From Alkalicella caledoniensis (GTDB taxonomy: Bacteria; Bacillota; Proteinivoracia; Proteinivoracales; Proteinivoracaceae), in assembly GCF_014467015.1 (NCBI RefSeq), contig NZ_CP058559.1, positions 496,001 through 560,000 on the forward strand: 64,000 bases of DNA, written 5' to 3'. The notes beneath the pieces are model-generated. The model saw nothing but the letters and a program-made list of their open reading frames with translations, made no database searches and was not told where the DNA came from. Position 1 is the first letter of the stretch; every line of letters starts with the position of its first letter. A program made the position numbers and the translations under genes. Below are positions 1-9,346 of this stretch, piece after piece.

Positions 1-467
1 GCATTGGCTTCTATTTTTGTCCCATCAATAAAGAGATTCTCAAATTTAACTTCACCTATTTCTTTTAAATGTAAGATGAATTGGTAAAACAAATCTTCAA
101 CTGCATTAGATAAGTAAATCTTTCGGAACCTTGCAATAGTGCTATGATCGGGGCATTTATTTCCCTCTAATAGCCACATAAAATTTATATCTCTTTTGCA
201 TGCAGTTTCAATTTTTCTACTTGAATAAATGTTATTCATGTAAGCGTAGGTTAACACCTTAAAAAGAAGTTTTGGTTCAACTGCTGGTTTTCTTCCCTTA
301 GAAGAGTATGCCTTGTATAAACCTTGATAGTTTAATCCCTCCAATATTTGGCTTAGCAGTCGAACAGAATCATCTTCAGGTATTAAAGTTTCTAAATTTA
401 ATGGTAAAACTAATTGATAACTACCATTAAATCGGGTATAATATGAGTGTTGTGTATTTGTTCTCAT
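1..467 (-). CDS. IS1182 family transposase, 5' part
   Basis: The reading frame opens at ATG 467 on the minus strand and stays open to the window edge, giving about 155 residues. The product begins MRTNTQHSYYTRFNGSYQLV and continues through a helical N-terminal region with a CPDHSTIARFRK stretch. It then reaches the LFIDGTKIEAN stretch that holds the first catalytic Asp of the DDE domain. This layout is typical of the N-terminal third to half of IS1182-like transposases. It is similar in kind to, but not the same as, the complete transposase at 24012-25502. Whether the gene is intact cannot be judged. Confidence 0.8.
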   Translation of the reverse strand, partial: MRTNTQHSYYTRFNGSYQLVLPLNLETLIPEDDSVRLLSQILEGLNYQGLYKAYSSKGRKPAVEPKLLFKVLTYAYMNNIYSSRKIETACKRDINFMWLLEGNKCPDHSTIARFRKIYLSNAVEDLFYQFILHLKEIGEVKFENLFIDGTKIEAN

Positions 468-486
468 AAACCAATTATACAACACT

Positions 487-515
487 AGCGGACCCTTTGG
501 GCCCGCTTTTTATTA
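487..515 (+). terminator. plus-strand hairpin terminator inside the IS end
   Basis: A GC-rich stem (GCGGACCC pairing with GGGCCCGC, one mismatch) is followed by TTTTTATT on the plus strand. It lies just upstream of the transposase start. It could block plus-strand transcription through the IS. Confidence 0.55.
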
Positions 516-530
516 TTTTTATACAAAAAA

Positions 531-576
531 GAGGCTGAATGCACAATGAATTATTCATTCATTGTGCAACAGCCCC
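531..576 (-). terminator. long hairpin serving as tyrS terminator and IS end
   Basis: GGGGCTGTTGCACAATGAA pairs with TTCATTGTGCATTCAGCCTC, and six T follow in the minus direction. The hairpin starts 7 bases after the tyrS stop codon, so it is well placed to end the tyrS transcript. The outer arm also looks like an IS terminus, so the same bases may serve both roles. Confidence 0.6.
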
Positions 577-582
577 TTTTGC

Positions 583-1815
583 TTATTTAATAGTAACTTG
601 ATGGTAAACTTTCTTCCCTTTTTTAATCATTATTGTATTCTCATTGAAATTTTCCACTGTTATTAACTGGTTAATATCTGTGATTTTCTCCCCTTCCACA
701 GATACGCCACCTTGTTGTACTAGCCTTCTCCCCTCACTTTTAGAAGCTATTAAACCTACCTCTTGTAGTAAGTCTAGTATGGCGATACCACTTTCAAATA
801 CTCCCATAGAAAGCTCACTAGATGGCACAGATCCAGCTACTCCACCTTTTTCAAAAAGTGCTCTAGCAGCTTCTTTTGCTTTACTGGCTTCTTCTTCACC
901 ATGTACAATTTTTGTAACCTCAAAGGCTAGTACTTCTTTTGCCTTGTTTATCTCTGCCCCTTCTAGGTTAGCAAGGCTATTTACCTCAGCCATTGGTACA
1001 AAGGTCAGTAGCTTCAAGCAGTTTACAACATCAGCGTCATCGATATTTCTCCAGTATTGGAAAAACTCATATGGTGATGTCTTTTCAGGGTCAAGCCAGA
1101 TAGCACCTGCTTCTGTTTTTCCCATTTTCTTACCTTCACTGGTTGTCAGTAGTGTAAATGTCATACCAAAGGCTGGCTTAGCTTCCACACGTCGTATTAA
1201 ATCTGCCCCAGAAATGATATTTGACCATTGATCATCTCCACCTAGTTGCAAAGTACAATTGTAGCGTCTAAATAACTCTAAGAAGTCGTAGGATTGCATC
1301 AGCATGTAGTTAAATTCTAGGAAAGATAGACCTTTTTCCATTCTAGATTTGAAACACTCAGCAGTAAGCATACGATTTACTGAGAAATGTCTACCTACCT
1401 CCCTTAAAAAGGGGATATAGGTCAAACCCATTAACCAATCGGCATTATTAACCATTATTGCCATATCTTCGCCAAAATCCAAAAATCTTGAGATTTGCTC
1501 CTTAAATCGTTCACTATTATGCTTAATATCCTCTTCAGTAAGCATCTTTCTCATATCAGTTTTTCCAGTGGGGTCACCGATCATTGTTGTACCTCCACCG
1601 ATTAGTACAATAGGCTTGTGACCAGCCCTTTGCATGTGAGCCATTGCCATAAGCTGTAAAAAGTGCCCTATGTGCAAGCTATCAGCAGTTGGATCGTAGC
1701 CCGTATAAAAAGTAACGTGCTCATTCCCCAAAAGCTCACGAATCTCATCTTCATGGGTAGCCTGTTTGATAAAACCCCTTTCTTGCAAAACATCAAAAAC
1801 GTTAATATTAGTCAT
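583..1815 (-). CDS. tyrS: tyrosyl-tRNA synthetase
   Basis: This cytoplasmic class I synthetase charges tRNA-Tyr with tyrosine using ATP. The 410-residue length is normal for bacterial TyrRS. The HIGH signature is at residues 48-51 and the KMSKS-equivalent KKMGKT at about 229-234. The GGDDQWSN stretch near 192-199 is characteristic of TyrRS. A C-terminal S4-like RNA-binding region covers roughly residues 340-410. The ATG start has an AGGAGG site at normal distance. A tyrosine-type T-box leader lies upstream, so expression should rise when tRNA-Tyr is uncharged. The gene appears monocistronic and ends in a hairpin that overlaps an IS terminus. Confidence 0.97.
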   Translation of the reverse strand: MTNINVFDVLQERGFIKQATHEDEIRELLGNEHVTFYTGYDPTADSLHIGHFLQLMAMAHMQRAGHKPIVLIGGGTTMIGDPTGKTDMRKMLTEEDIKHNSERFKEQISRFLDFGEDMAIMVNNADWLMGLTYIPFLREVGRHFSVNRMLTAECFKSRMEKGLSFLEFNYMLMQSYDFLELFRRYNCTLQLGGDDQWSNIISGADLIRRVEAKPAFGMTFTLLTTSEGKKMGKTEAGAIWLDPEKTSPYEFFQYWRNIDDADVVNCLKLLTFVPMAEVNSLANLEGAEINKAKEVLAFEVTKIVHGEEEASKAKEAARALFEKGGVAGSVPSSELSMGVFESGIAILDLLQEVGLIASKSEGRRLVQQGGVSVEGEKITDINQLITVENFNENTIMIKKGKKVYHQVTIK

Positions 1816-1834
1816 GTTTGTTACCTCCTTTTAT

Positions 1835-1867
1835 TCAGTAGACAGCAGTCAGTAGTCAGCGGACAGG
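1835..1867. repeat. short degenerate CAGTAGACAG-type repeats
   Basis: Between the tyrS start and the T-box terminator are overlapping short repeats of the form CAGTAGACAG, CAGTCAGTAG and CAGTCAGCGG. They look like slippage-type intergenic filler in the tyrS 5' leader, and no function can be assigned. Confidence 0.5.
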
Positions 1868-1983
1868 AAAAGAATTCTATTCGCATTTCCCTTAAGCCCT
1901 CAGTGTTAGCATTCTAAAAACGTCCTTCAGTGGCCTTTTCTTTACAGTGTGAAGGTGTGAGAATTTTAAGTTTTTTAGGGTAT

Positions 1984-2229
1984 AAAAAAGGGCCCTGCTC
2001 GTCTGTTTAAGGACGAGAGGACCCGTGGTACCACCTTAATTCCCATTACGAAAAATAATGGCTCAAGACCATGTTAACGGGATGGTGCCCGTCAAAGTTT
2101 TTGACTTTGCAACTCAGAGACCATAATTCATTTCACAGTGTACTGTAGACCTTTCACCATCCGATCTACTCTCTATATTGTAACCACTGGAAACTACTTC
2201 GTTCCCCTCACAGTATTTCTTATTTATTG
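1984..2229 (-). promoter_or_regulatory. tyrosine T-box riboswitch leader
   Basis: On the minus strand this reads as a T-box leader. The conserved T-box core AAGGTGGTACCACGGG is at 2022-2037. It is followed by a terminator stem (about 1988-2025) and a T-run at 1984-1989. An AGTA-bearing stem I occupies about 2115-2190. At the 3' side of stem I, the triplet at 2123-2125 reads TAT on the transcript and is followed by G. This fits a tyrosine specifier, as expected upstream of tyrS. Uncharged tRNA-Tyr would pair with the specifier and T-box and stabilise the antiterminator. The specifier position is my reading of the fold. Confidence 0.93.
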
Positions 2230-2235
2230 TTACCT

Positions 2236-2265
2236 ATATTAACATATTTATTTACCATAATGCAA
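2236..2265 (-). promoter_or_regulatory. probable sigma-A promoter of the tyrS leader
   Basis: On the minus strand a TTGCAT -35 and a TAATAT -10 are separated by 18 bases. The start of transcription would fall just before the T-box stem I. Confidence 0.5.
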
Positions 2266-2272
2266 TAACTTA

Positions 2273-2302
2273 TTGTATTTTATTAAAAATTTTCTATATA
2301 AT
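2273..2302 (+). promoter_or_regulatory. probable sigma-A promoter
   Basis: TTGTAT and TATAAT are separated by 18 bases, with the ribosome binding site of the next gene beginning 12 bases downstream. It would drive the small anchored protein gene at 2328. Confidence 0.4.
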
Positions 2303-2327
2303 ATACATAAGACAAGGAGGAATGAGA

Positions 2328-2906
2328 ATGATAAAGAAAATTGCACTTACATTGTTCATTATTATTGTTTTTTTTAGTAATAATACCTTAGCCGGTGATA
2401 TTCCAGAAGCAATAATGAGTGGGGAAAATCAAGCTCTTTTCATAGGTACTATCACATCAATAAATACTGATAAGTTTCAAATAACCCCCTCAACTGTTAT
2501 AATGGGTAGCATTGAATCACCTACGGTAAATATAGAAAAATTTGATAATTATTATGGCAATAACCTTAGTCCAGCTATTGGTGATATTATAGTAGCTGTT
2601 CTCATAGACGAAAACAAAATTGATTCCCTCTGGGTGTTCAAAGCTACTTCAGCTGACTACGAAACCCTTGAACTTATAAGCGAGCCTTACTCAATGGTTG
2701 TGCGCTATCAAGAATATATCAACTCCGGTGAATACTTTAGAGCACAAGAAAAAATTGATACAGAAACCACAACTGAAGTTATAGCACAGACAAATACAGA
2801 TGATGAACAAGATAACTCCAACAATAGAATTTACCTATATACACTTATGGCAGTGCTATCGGTCTTTGTATTAGTTAGATTATTCCTCAACAAAAGAAAC
2901 CATTAA
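2328..2906 (+). CDS. secreted, C-terminally anchored small protein, unknown function
   Basis: I do not recognise this family. The product has a signal peptide (MIKKIALTLFIIIVFFSNN then a cleavage-like TLAGDI). An extracytoplasmic region of about 130 residues follows. A C-terminal membrane helix near residues 165-187 ends in a KRNH tail, so the protein is probably held outside the membrane. An ATG at 2322 sits almost on top of the AAGGAGG (2314-2320). The ATG at 2328 has a 7-base spacing and was chosen, giving 192 residues. It has its own promoter and terminator and no operon partner. The fold of the outer domain (many short beta-like stretches) is not identified. Confidence 0.75.
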   Translation: MIKKIALTLFIIIVFFSNNTLAGDIPEAIMSGENQALFIGTITSINTDKFQITPSTVIMGSIESPTVNIEKFDNYYGNNLSPAIGDIIVAVLIDENKIDSLWVFKATSADYETLELISEPYSMVVRYQEYINSGEYFRAQEKIDTETTTEVIAQTNTDDEQDNSNNRIYLYTLMAVLSVFVLVRLFLNKRNH

Positions 2907-2910
2907 TTTA

Positions 2911-2937
2911 CCCTTTGAAAATTCAAAGGGTTTTTTT
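2911..2937 (+). terminator. rho-independent terminator
   Basis: CCCTTTGAA pairs with TTCAAAGGG and is followed by seven T. It lies 5 bases after the upstream stop codon. Confidence 0.85.
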
Positions 2938-3058
2938 ATTTTTTCTTGTATTGTAACTTAAATCTCTTTATAATATTATCTAGCGCTAATAGCTACTACT
3001 AAAAATTTATATAATATCCATTTATCACACAAACTATAAAAAAAATCGGAGGAGTCAT

Positions 3059-4255
3059 ATGTCAAAATCAATTCAGCGCTGGATGATACTACTAGGTACA
3101 GTATTACTGCAATTTTCAATTGGTGCAATCTACTCATGGAGCCTATTCAATCAGCCTCTAGCAGAAAAATTCGGTTGGCAAGAAAGTGAAATAGTTTTTA
3201 CCTTTGGAATAACCGTTTTTATGTTTGCCTTCGCAACATTATTCTCGGGTCCTCTCCAGGACAAAATAGGGCCGAAAATAGTTGCAAGTATTGGTGGTAT
3301 TCTATACGGAACAGGACTATATCTAACATCAACTGCTACCACTTTGCTACAACTATATTTATATTATGGAGTAGTTGTAGGCCTAGGGGTAGGTTTCGTT
3401 TACGTCTGCCCACTTACAACATGTTTAAAATGGTTTCCAGATAGAAAAGGCTTTATAACAGGTGTATCATTAGGTGCCTTTGGGACAGGGAGTCTAATAT
3501 TTAAACCCCTCATTGAATATCTATTAGCCAACTATGGGGTCTCAAATACGTTTCAATTTTTAGCAATAATCTTCTTCGTAATTATAATCATCGGTGCCCA
3601 GTTACTTAAAAATCCACCTAATATATCAGTGTATGTCTCTAAAAATGACAATGCTCCAGTAAAGAAAAGTTATACTGTGGTGGAAATGATAAAAACTAAG
3701 AGTTTCTATATCCTTTGGTTTATGCTGCTTTTAGGTGCAACCAGTGGATTATTAGTTATAGGCTTAGCAAAGGATATAGGAATAGAACTTGCTGGCCTCA
3801 CTCCCACAGTGGCAGCAAATGCCGTGGCAGTAACAGCCATATTTAACACTTCAGGCAGACTTGGTCTAGGAGCCTTATCAGATAAGTTGGGTAGATTAAA
3901 TGTAGTATTAATAACATTTATACTTACTTCAATTACTATGTTATTCATGAGCATATTCCCACTAAACTTCATAACATACATGATCAGTATAGCAATAATA
4001 ACACTATGCTTCGGAGGTTTAATGACAATCTACCCAACCATTTCAGGTGAGTATTATGGCATAAAAAATCTAGGTGCTAACTACGCTATTATCTTCCAAG
4101 CCTATGGAATATCAGCCCTGCTCGGACCTGCCTTGGCCTCGTATATAGGGGATTTAAGAGTGACCTTCGCAGTGGCAGGAGGGTTATCAATTGTAGGCGC
4201 AGCGTTGTGTTTGTGGTTAATAAGAATATGGAAAAACAAGGAAGTCTCAGAGTAA
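3059..4255 (+). CDS. MFS transporter, OFA (oxalate/formate antiporter) family
   Basis: The 398 residues form about 12 membrane helices split into two halves by a cytoplasmic loop near residues 185-215, the normal MFS design. The start (LLGTVLLQFSIGAIYSWSLF) and the GPLQDKIGPK loop between helices 2 and 3 are typical of OFA-family carriers, which exchange small carboxylates. The substrate cannot be read from sequence. The close GGAGGAG site fixes the ATG start. The gene stands alone, with no oxalate- or formate-handling gene beside it, so oxalate specificity should not be assumed. Confidence 0.85.
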   Translation: MSKSIQRWMILLGTVLLQFSIGAIYSWSLFNQPLAEKFGWQESEIVFTFGITVFMFAFATLFSGPLQDKIGPKIVASIGGILYGTGLYLTSTATTLLQLYLYYGVVVGLGVGFVYVCPLTTCLKWFPDRKGFITGVSLGAFGTGSLIFKPLIEYLLANYGVSNTFQFLAIIFFVIIIIGAQLLKNPPNISVYVSKNDNAPVKKSYTVVEMIKTKSFYILWFMLLLGATSGLLVIGLAKDIGIELAGLTPTVAANAVAVTAIFNTSGRLGLGALSDKLGRLNVVLITFILTSITMLFMSIFPLNFITYMISIAIITLCFGGLMTIYPTISGEYYGIKNLGANYAIIFQAYGISALLGPALASYIGDLRVTFAVAGGLSIVGAALCLWLIRIWKNKEVSE

Positions 4256-4269
4256 GAGGCTTCCTTTTG
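4240..4269 (+). terminator. terminator overlapping the MFS stop codon
   Basis: GGAAGTCTC pairs with GAGGCTTCC (one wobble) around the stop codon and is followed by a short T-rich run. It separates the transporter gene from the far end of the CRISPR array. Confidence 0.55.
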
Positions 4270-4293
4270 TTATATAGAGCAAAACCCTTAGCC

Positions 4294-7200
4294 CATTCTA
4301 CTGAGCTCTAGAAGGGCCAAAACCATATATTTCTACCTGGTCAAATTCTCTCTTACATTCTGTAGTTCTAATAAGGGTAACAATGTTGGAGATAATCGAG
4401 AAGCGTAAAGCACTACTTTACATTCTACTGTAGTTCTATTAAGGGAGTTGTTGTCTACCCCAAGCTGTAACAGCTATGGCCATCTTTACATTCTACTGTA
4501 GTTCTATTAAGGGAGTATGGCCACTATACCTATGGATAATTTGCATAAAGCTCTTTACATTCTACTGTAGTTCTATTAAGGGCCCAATCATCAATAATTT
4601 GCAAACCTTTTGCTTTGCCCTTTACATTCTACTGTAGTTCTATTAAGGGCGATGGATAGAGGACTTAAGCGAAGCTTTAAACGTATCTTTACATTCTACT
4701 GTAGTTCTATTAAGGGAAAAATATCATATCGTCTATATATCGTGCGTAGTATCTTTACATTCTACTGTAGTTCTATTAAGGGTCTGATTCCCTTTTTTGT
4801 TGGAGTCTGCTTTTACTCTCTTTACATTCTACTGTAGTTCTATTAAGGGTACAGTAAATAGCCATGGCCAAAGTATTTCTAGCCAACTTTACATTCTACT
4901 GTAGTTCTATTAAGGGGATTTTCTCTAATAAATACATTGCTCAACCTTTCATCCTTTACATTCTACTGTAGTTCTATTAAGGGAGTGAGGGGTAAAGATG
5001 ATAAATAGAGTTGTTCTCGTCTTTACATTCTACTGTAGTTCTATTAAGGGGGCCACAAAGAAGAATGATAAGGCACAACGTCGAAGACCTTTACATTCTA
5101 CTGTAGTTCTATTAAGGGCTAAACTCTATGGATTTTATAATGCGCTAATAACCCTTTACATTCTACTGTAGTTCTATTAAGGGTTGCATTGCCTATAGTC
5201 TCAGCCTTCCTCGCTACGCTCTTTACATTCTACTGTAGTTCTATTAAGGGCAGTACATTTAAAGATCCAATGGGCACTAAGTAAATTCTTTACATTCTAC
5301 TGTAGTTCTATTAAGGGTAAGTTCTCTAGTTCTTTCTCTACTGATATCCTCACTTTACATTCTACTGTAGTTCTATTAAGGGGCCTTAACTCTCTGCACT
5401 ACTCCATCAGCTACTAATCTTTACATTCTACTGTAGTTCTATTAAGGGTTTAGATGGAAAACCATCTGTGGACTATATTAAAAACTTTACATTCTACTGT
5501 AGTTCTATTAAGGGACCAAAGCAGGACTTACAAAAATCGGTTTAATCCATCTTTACATTCTACTGTAGTTCTATTAAGGGCTACTTAAGGCGCATCAACT
5601 ACAAAAGAAAAAAGGACTTTACATTCTACTGTAGTTCTATTAAGGGGTAACAGTCTTATTTGGCCCCTTTTCTTCTTGTACCTTTACATTCTACTGTAGT
5701 TCTATTAAGGGATATAAATATTTCTTATAAAGTATAGCCATAGTTATCTTTACATTCTACTGTAGTTCTATTAAGGGGATATTTAACTAAAATAATGAAA
5801 GATGCTATGTTGAGCTTTACATTCTACTGTAGTTCTATTAAGGGGAAATATTAAGAGTTTCACCTGCCTATTTAATGGGTCTTTACATTCTACTGTAGTT
5901 CTATTAAGGGGACTGTAGGAGAAATATTTCAGTTTAAGGTCAAAGCTTTACATTCTACTGTAGTTCTATTAAGGGTTTTATTTTTCATTTTATACCTCCA
6001 TCTAGGTTAAGCTTTACATTCTACTGTAGTTCTATTAAGGGTGCATTGAATACATTACAAAAATAGGTCTTACTAATCTTTACATTCTACTGTAGTTCTA
6101 TTAAGGGTGCTATAAAAGTCATTCATGACGACATTGGACATATCTTTACATTCTACTGTAGTTCTATTAAGGGCATGGTATGGATTGGAATAACAATAGG
6201 TTGTGTGGTCTTTACATTCTACTGTAGTTCTATTAAGGGTTTTTGATTGTGTTTATTTCAGCTGCTATTATATTTCTTTACATTCTACTGTAGTTCTATT
6301 AAGGGACTATTATCGTGGTGGGGCTTAATAGCTGTTGCAATCTTTACATTCTACTGTAGTTCTATTAAGGGAAGAGAAGAAGTAAAGATTATAGAAGGTA
6401 TGGATAACTTTACATTCTACTGTAGTTCTATTAAGGGCATATCTTCAGCAGAAATAACCTGTAAGTTATCCGACTTTACATTCTACTGTAGTTCTATTAA
6501 GGGTAACGCTTTGATCGCCTTTACAGCTGCTTCGTTCTTCTTTACATTCTACTGTAGTTCTATTAAGGGTAATATTTTTTATGATTTGAAGTTAGTTACA
6601 AGGAACTTTACATTCTACTGTAGTTCTATTAAGGGTTCTTCCCTATAGTATCCTCCCCAGTAGGGAAATCCTTTACATTCTACTGTAGTTCTATTAAGGG
6701 CCTGTGCCATTTCCACAACTCGATCTCTATCTTCTTCCTTTACATTCTACTGTAGTTCTATTAAGGGATCTACACAAATAACTATATCCACTTTATCTAT
6801 CCACCTTTACATTCTACTGTAGTTCTATTAAGGGCAGCATTAAAGAAAGCCCAAGAAGATGCCCCTAAGGACTTTACATTCTACTGTAGTTCTATTAAGG
6901 GCGTAGAGGAGGGTAAGCATGAAACAAACACATCCAGACTTTACATTCTACTGTAGTTCTATTAAGGGGAGAGAAGTAATGTCATGATAACAACATTATA
7001 TGACTTTACATTCTACTGTAGTTCTATTAAGGGAAAAACAGTCTACGGGAGGGGTAAATATGTTTTGGATCTTTACATTCTACTGTAGTTCTATTAAGGG
7101 AATGGAGGCATCTAAAATATGCTCTTAAAAAGATGTCTTTACATTCTACTGTAGTTCTATTAAGGGCAAAGAATATTCCGTTTGTAACGTTTACTTTGAC

Positions 7201-7365
7201 CCTTTACATTCTACTGTAGTTCTATTAAGGGAAAAATGATTTATAATGTTTGTAGATATTATGAATTGCTTTACATTCTACTGTAGTTCTATTAAGGGCT
7301 TTAGTAAAGGTAAAAAACAAGTATGTAATTCCAAACTTTACATTCTACTGTAGTTCTATTAAGGG
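4294..7365 (-). CRISPR. CRISPR array, type I-B, 45 identical repeats plus two decayed ones
   Basis: I counted 45 copies of a 30-bp repeat without differences from 4416-4445 to 7336-7365, with 44 spacers of 35-39 bases. In the transcribed (minus) sense the repeat starts CCCTTAATAG and ends GAATGTAAAG. An ATGTAAA-type 3' end is usual in clostridial type I-B repeats and would form the 8-base crRNA handle. Two degenerate repeats at 4352-4377 (internal deletion) and 4294-4316 lie at the far end, which marks it as the old, leader-distal side. The array runs from the leader at 7366-7551, directly downstream of cas2. I saw no duplicated spacer by eye. Confidence 0.98.
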
Positions 7366-7551
7366 GCGTTTCTTTGTGATACTTGGTACTATTGGTTTAA
7401 AGCATGGTAATTTGTCGATGTAGTTATTTTTTAGGTGTTTTTAAATATTTTTTCTACCCTTTTCACCTTTCATGACACTGCAACTCTTATACCGCCTGGG
7501 CTTGTCGATGCCATATTGTTTTTACATTACTATAGGTCGACATACAAACTA
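7366..7551 (-). promoter_or_regulatory. CRISPR leader
   Basis: This AT-rich stretch of 186 bases lies between cas2 and the youngest repeat, where new spacers should enter. It contains two direct copies of TTGTCGATG at 7412-7420 and 7502-7510. It should hold the pre-crRNA promoter and the Cas1-Cas2 integration signals, although no clean promoter stands out. The only open frame across it has no coding character. Confidence 0.75.
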
Positions 7552-7830
7552 CTAAAAAAAATTAGATGTTTTATTATCTTTCTTTCCAAGGAATTCTTTT
7601 GTCAGCCATTTTTCGTCTCTACTCTTAAAAATAATAAAAGAGTCTTTTTCATCCCGTATGTATAGATTAAGCTCTTTTTTTAGTTTCATTAAGTTTAGTT
7701 CAGAAAGGTTTCCTTCAAATACAGATTTCTGGATGTGCGTTAAGTAACGTTTACAAATCTTGAAGGCATTTCTTTGTACTTTTGCTCCTTTTTCATCCAT
7801 CATTATATCATACATTAAAACAATATACAT
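7552..7830 (-). CDS. cas2: CRISPR adaptation protein Cas2
   Basis: Cas2 forms the dimeric core of the Cas1-Cas2 integrase that inserts new spacers. The 92 residues open with MYIVLMYDIM, the usual first beta strand carrying the conserved Asp, then KICKRYLTHIQKSVFEGNL, which matches the Cas2 ferredoxin-like fold. The length is normal. The gene starts 4 bases after the cas1 stop codon with a GGTGGTGATT site. It is the last gene of the operon and borders the leader. Confidence 0.95.
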   Translation of the reverse strand: MYIVLMYDIMMDEKGAKVQRNAFKICKRYLTHIQKSVFEGNLSELNLMKLKKELNLYIRDEKDSFIIFKSRDEKWLTKEFLGKKDNKTSNFF

Positions 7831-7834
7831 TTAA

Positions 7835-8824
7835 TCACCACCATATTTTAAATCCTGAATATTCTTTTTCACCAATTATATCCTTTATCAGTTTGTAGCA
7901 TTCAAGCCTGATAAGATATTTATAAGAAACTTCTCTACCTAAATCACGATGCAATATTGTCCTTTTTAACCTTTTGTCATACTCCATTAATATTGTTCTT
8001 TTTGCAGAGTCTTTTAAGTACAAGCAATTAGAGTCTCTATCAAAATCATCTTCAGTAATCTGGTTTTTATTTATAAGTGAAAAGATCATTCTTTCTCCTA
8101 TTAACGGTTTGAAAATCTCTGCTATATCAAGACAAAGAGAAAACCTCTTTGCACCAGGCTGGTGTAGAAAACTAATAGTTGGATTAAGCTGGGTTTTATA
8201 TATCTCAGATAAAACTGTAGTGTATATCAGGCTATTTGTAAAAGACAAAAGGGAGTTAACCATGTTGTCAGGTGGGCGCTTTACCCTTTTGTCAAATAAT
8301 TCTTCCTTAAAAATTAAATTCCAAGATGAGTAATAAGTCTTTCTTATGTTACCCTCTGTACCCATCAACTCACTTATGCTTGTACATAAATCTAGTCTGT
8401 TAGTAAGACTTTGAATCTCCCGCATTGGATTTGCAAGGTCAGTTCCCCTACCATTATAATACCTAAGATTACGATAAATGTTGTAAGACGCAGCTTTTAA
8501 GATTTCCTTTGCTATCCTTAACCTTTCTTCGCTGTTATCATATTTTCTAACTTGGTTAACTAGTAAATACCCACTTACGTTACTCTCTCTTGGATAAAAG
8601 CTACCACTATAAAACCCATAGTAATTAAACACATGAAGGATTATTTTAAGCTGAGAGAGATAATTTAGAAGCTTGGTATTCATTGATATTTCACCAAACA
8701 GATATATCTCTTCAGCAACCTCAGCTTTTAGATTCTTTTTTTCACCTTCTAGGCTTTCAATGATAATATTGTTGTCTTTTCTCCGTAATTCACCATCTTT
8801 AAAAATATAAAATGTCTCACCCAT
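7835..8824 (-). CDS. cas1: CRISPR integrase Cas1, type I-B
   Basis: Cas1 is the metal-dependent integrase of spacer acquisition. The frame opens at 8854, but an AAGGAGGG site lies just before the ATG at 8824 and the product then starts MGETFYIFKDGELRRKDN, as usual for type I-B Cas1. This gives 329 residues. The N-terminal beta domain is followed by a helical catalytic domain. The candidate metal ligands are the Glu of GTEGNIR, the His of SFLHQPGAKR and the Asp of LCLDIAEIFKP. It lies between cas4 and cas2, a standard adaptation module. Confidence 0.95.
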   Translation of the reverse strand: MGETFYIFKDGELRRKDNNIIIESLEGEKKNLKAEVAEEIYLFGEISMNTKLLNYLSQLKIILHVFNYYGFYSGSFYPRESNVSGYLLVNQVRKYDNSEERLRIAKEILKAASYNIYRNLRYYNGRGTDLANPMREIQSLTNRLDLCTSISELMGTEGNIRKTYYSSWNLIFKEELFDKRVKRPPDNMVNSLLSFTNSLIYTTVLSEIYKTQLNPTISFLHQPGAKRFSLCLDIAEIFKPLIGERMIFSLINKNQITEDDFDRDSNCLYLKDSAKRTILMEYDKRLKRTILHRDLGREVSYKYLIRLECYKLIKDIIGEKEYSGFKIWW

Positions 8825-8834
8825 TTTACCCTCC

Positions 8835-9326
8835 TTAGATATGACATAGCTCATAATAAGCGCATTTATTACAAATCTGCTTCTTAGTCATTTGAGGGGG
8901 ACGCTTTTCTCCCAATATCTCCTCAATCGATTTTATAACTTCTTTCAATTTGTTAATATCCTCATCACTCAAAAATACTTCTTCCCTTTTTCTAAGCAGA
9001 GGATAATCGAGTATACCTTTTTCGATTTCAATTCCTTTTTCTTTTAGAAGAAATAGATAGTACTTTAACTGCCATTCAGAAGCTTTTTCTATCTTTCTAG
9101 ACTTTTTTACCTCATGGATTACTTTCCAATCCTTGATAAAGTCAATGTTAATGTTTTCTTCAATCAGGATGTTCTTTTTTTCCCTTGAATAGGAGGTCTC
9201 ATCTATTAGCTTTCCTATACTTACAAGTTCACTATTATGCTCCATTGTTAAGTCATTATTAAAAAACCATAGTTTACGATGGCATACAAAGTAGTAGTAG
9301 ATCATCATCCCTGTAATTTTTTTCAT
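8835..9326 (-). CDS. cas4: CRISPR-associated exonuclease Cas4
   Basis: Cas4 is a RecB-like nuclease with an iron-sulfur cluster that trims prespacers and helps select those with the right PAM. The 163 residues show one early Cys (FVCHRKLW) and three near the C-terminus (CNKCAYYELC), the expected four cluster ligands. The nuclease core includes the LDYP and HEVKKSRK stretches and QLKYYLFLL. The length is normal for the small type I-B form. A GGGGGAC site precedes the ATG, and the gene is tightly packed between cas3 and cas1. Confidence 0.93.
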   Translation of the reverse strand: MKKITGMMIYYYFVCHRKLWFFNNDLTMEHNSELVSIGKLIDETSYSREKKNILIEENINIDFIKDWKVIHEVKKSRKIEKASEWQLKYYLFLLKEKGIEIEKGILDYPLLRKREEVFLSDEDINKLKEVIKSIEEILGEKRPPQMTKKQICNKCAYYELCHI

Positions 9327-9346
9327 TATAAGTCCCCCAGTCTTAC

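Larger units (their letters stand above)
1..576 (-). mobile_element. IS1182-like element, right end (partial)
   Basis: The left part of the element lies outside the window. The visible part carries the 5' portion of a transposase gene on the minus strand and probably one terminus. A GGGGCTGTTGCA-type end, which I associate with IS1182-like elements, reads inward from about 576, only 7 bases from the tyrS stop codon. The exact boundary is inferred, because the other end and the target duplication cannot be seen. Confidence 0.65.

Noticed and set aside
4610-4837. Open frame of 75 codons in the same area
   Set aside because: Also CRISPR repeat translation, with no ribosome binding site.
6247-6648. 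Open frame of 133 codons with a repeated FTFYCSSIKG motif
   Set aside because: It is the translation of CRISPR repeats and spacers. The periodic motif comes from the 66-base repeat-plus-spacer unit.
4981-7100. Several spacers contain a GGAGG-like motif followed by ATG (near 4984, 6905 and 7037)
   Set aside because: This probably reflects phage gene starts captured by chance. Phage genomes have many starts, and the number seen among 44 spacers is not clearly more than expected.
7435-7665. Plus-strand frame across the CRISPR leader and the cas2 end
   Set aside because: It overlaps cas2 on the other strand, has no ribosome binding site and no coding character.
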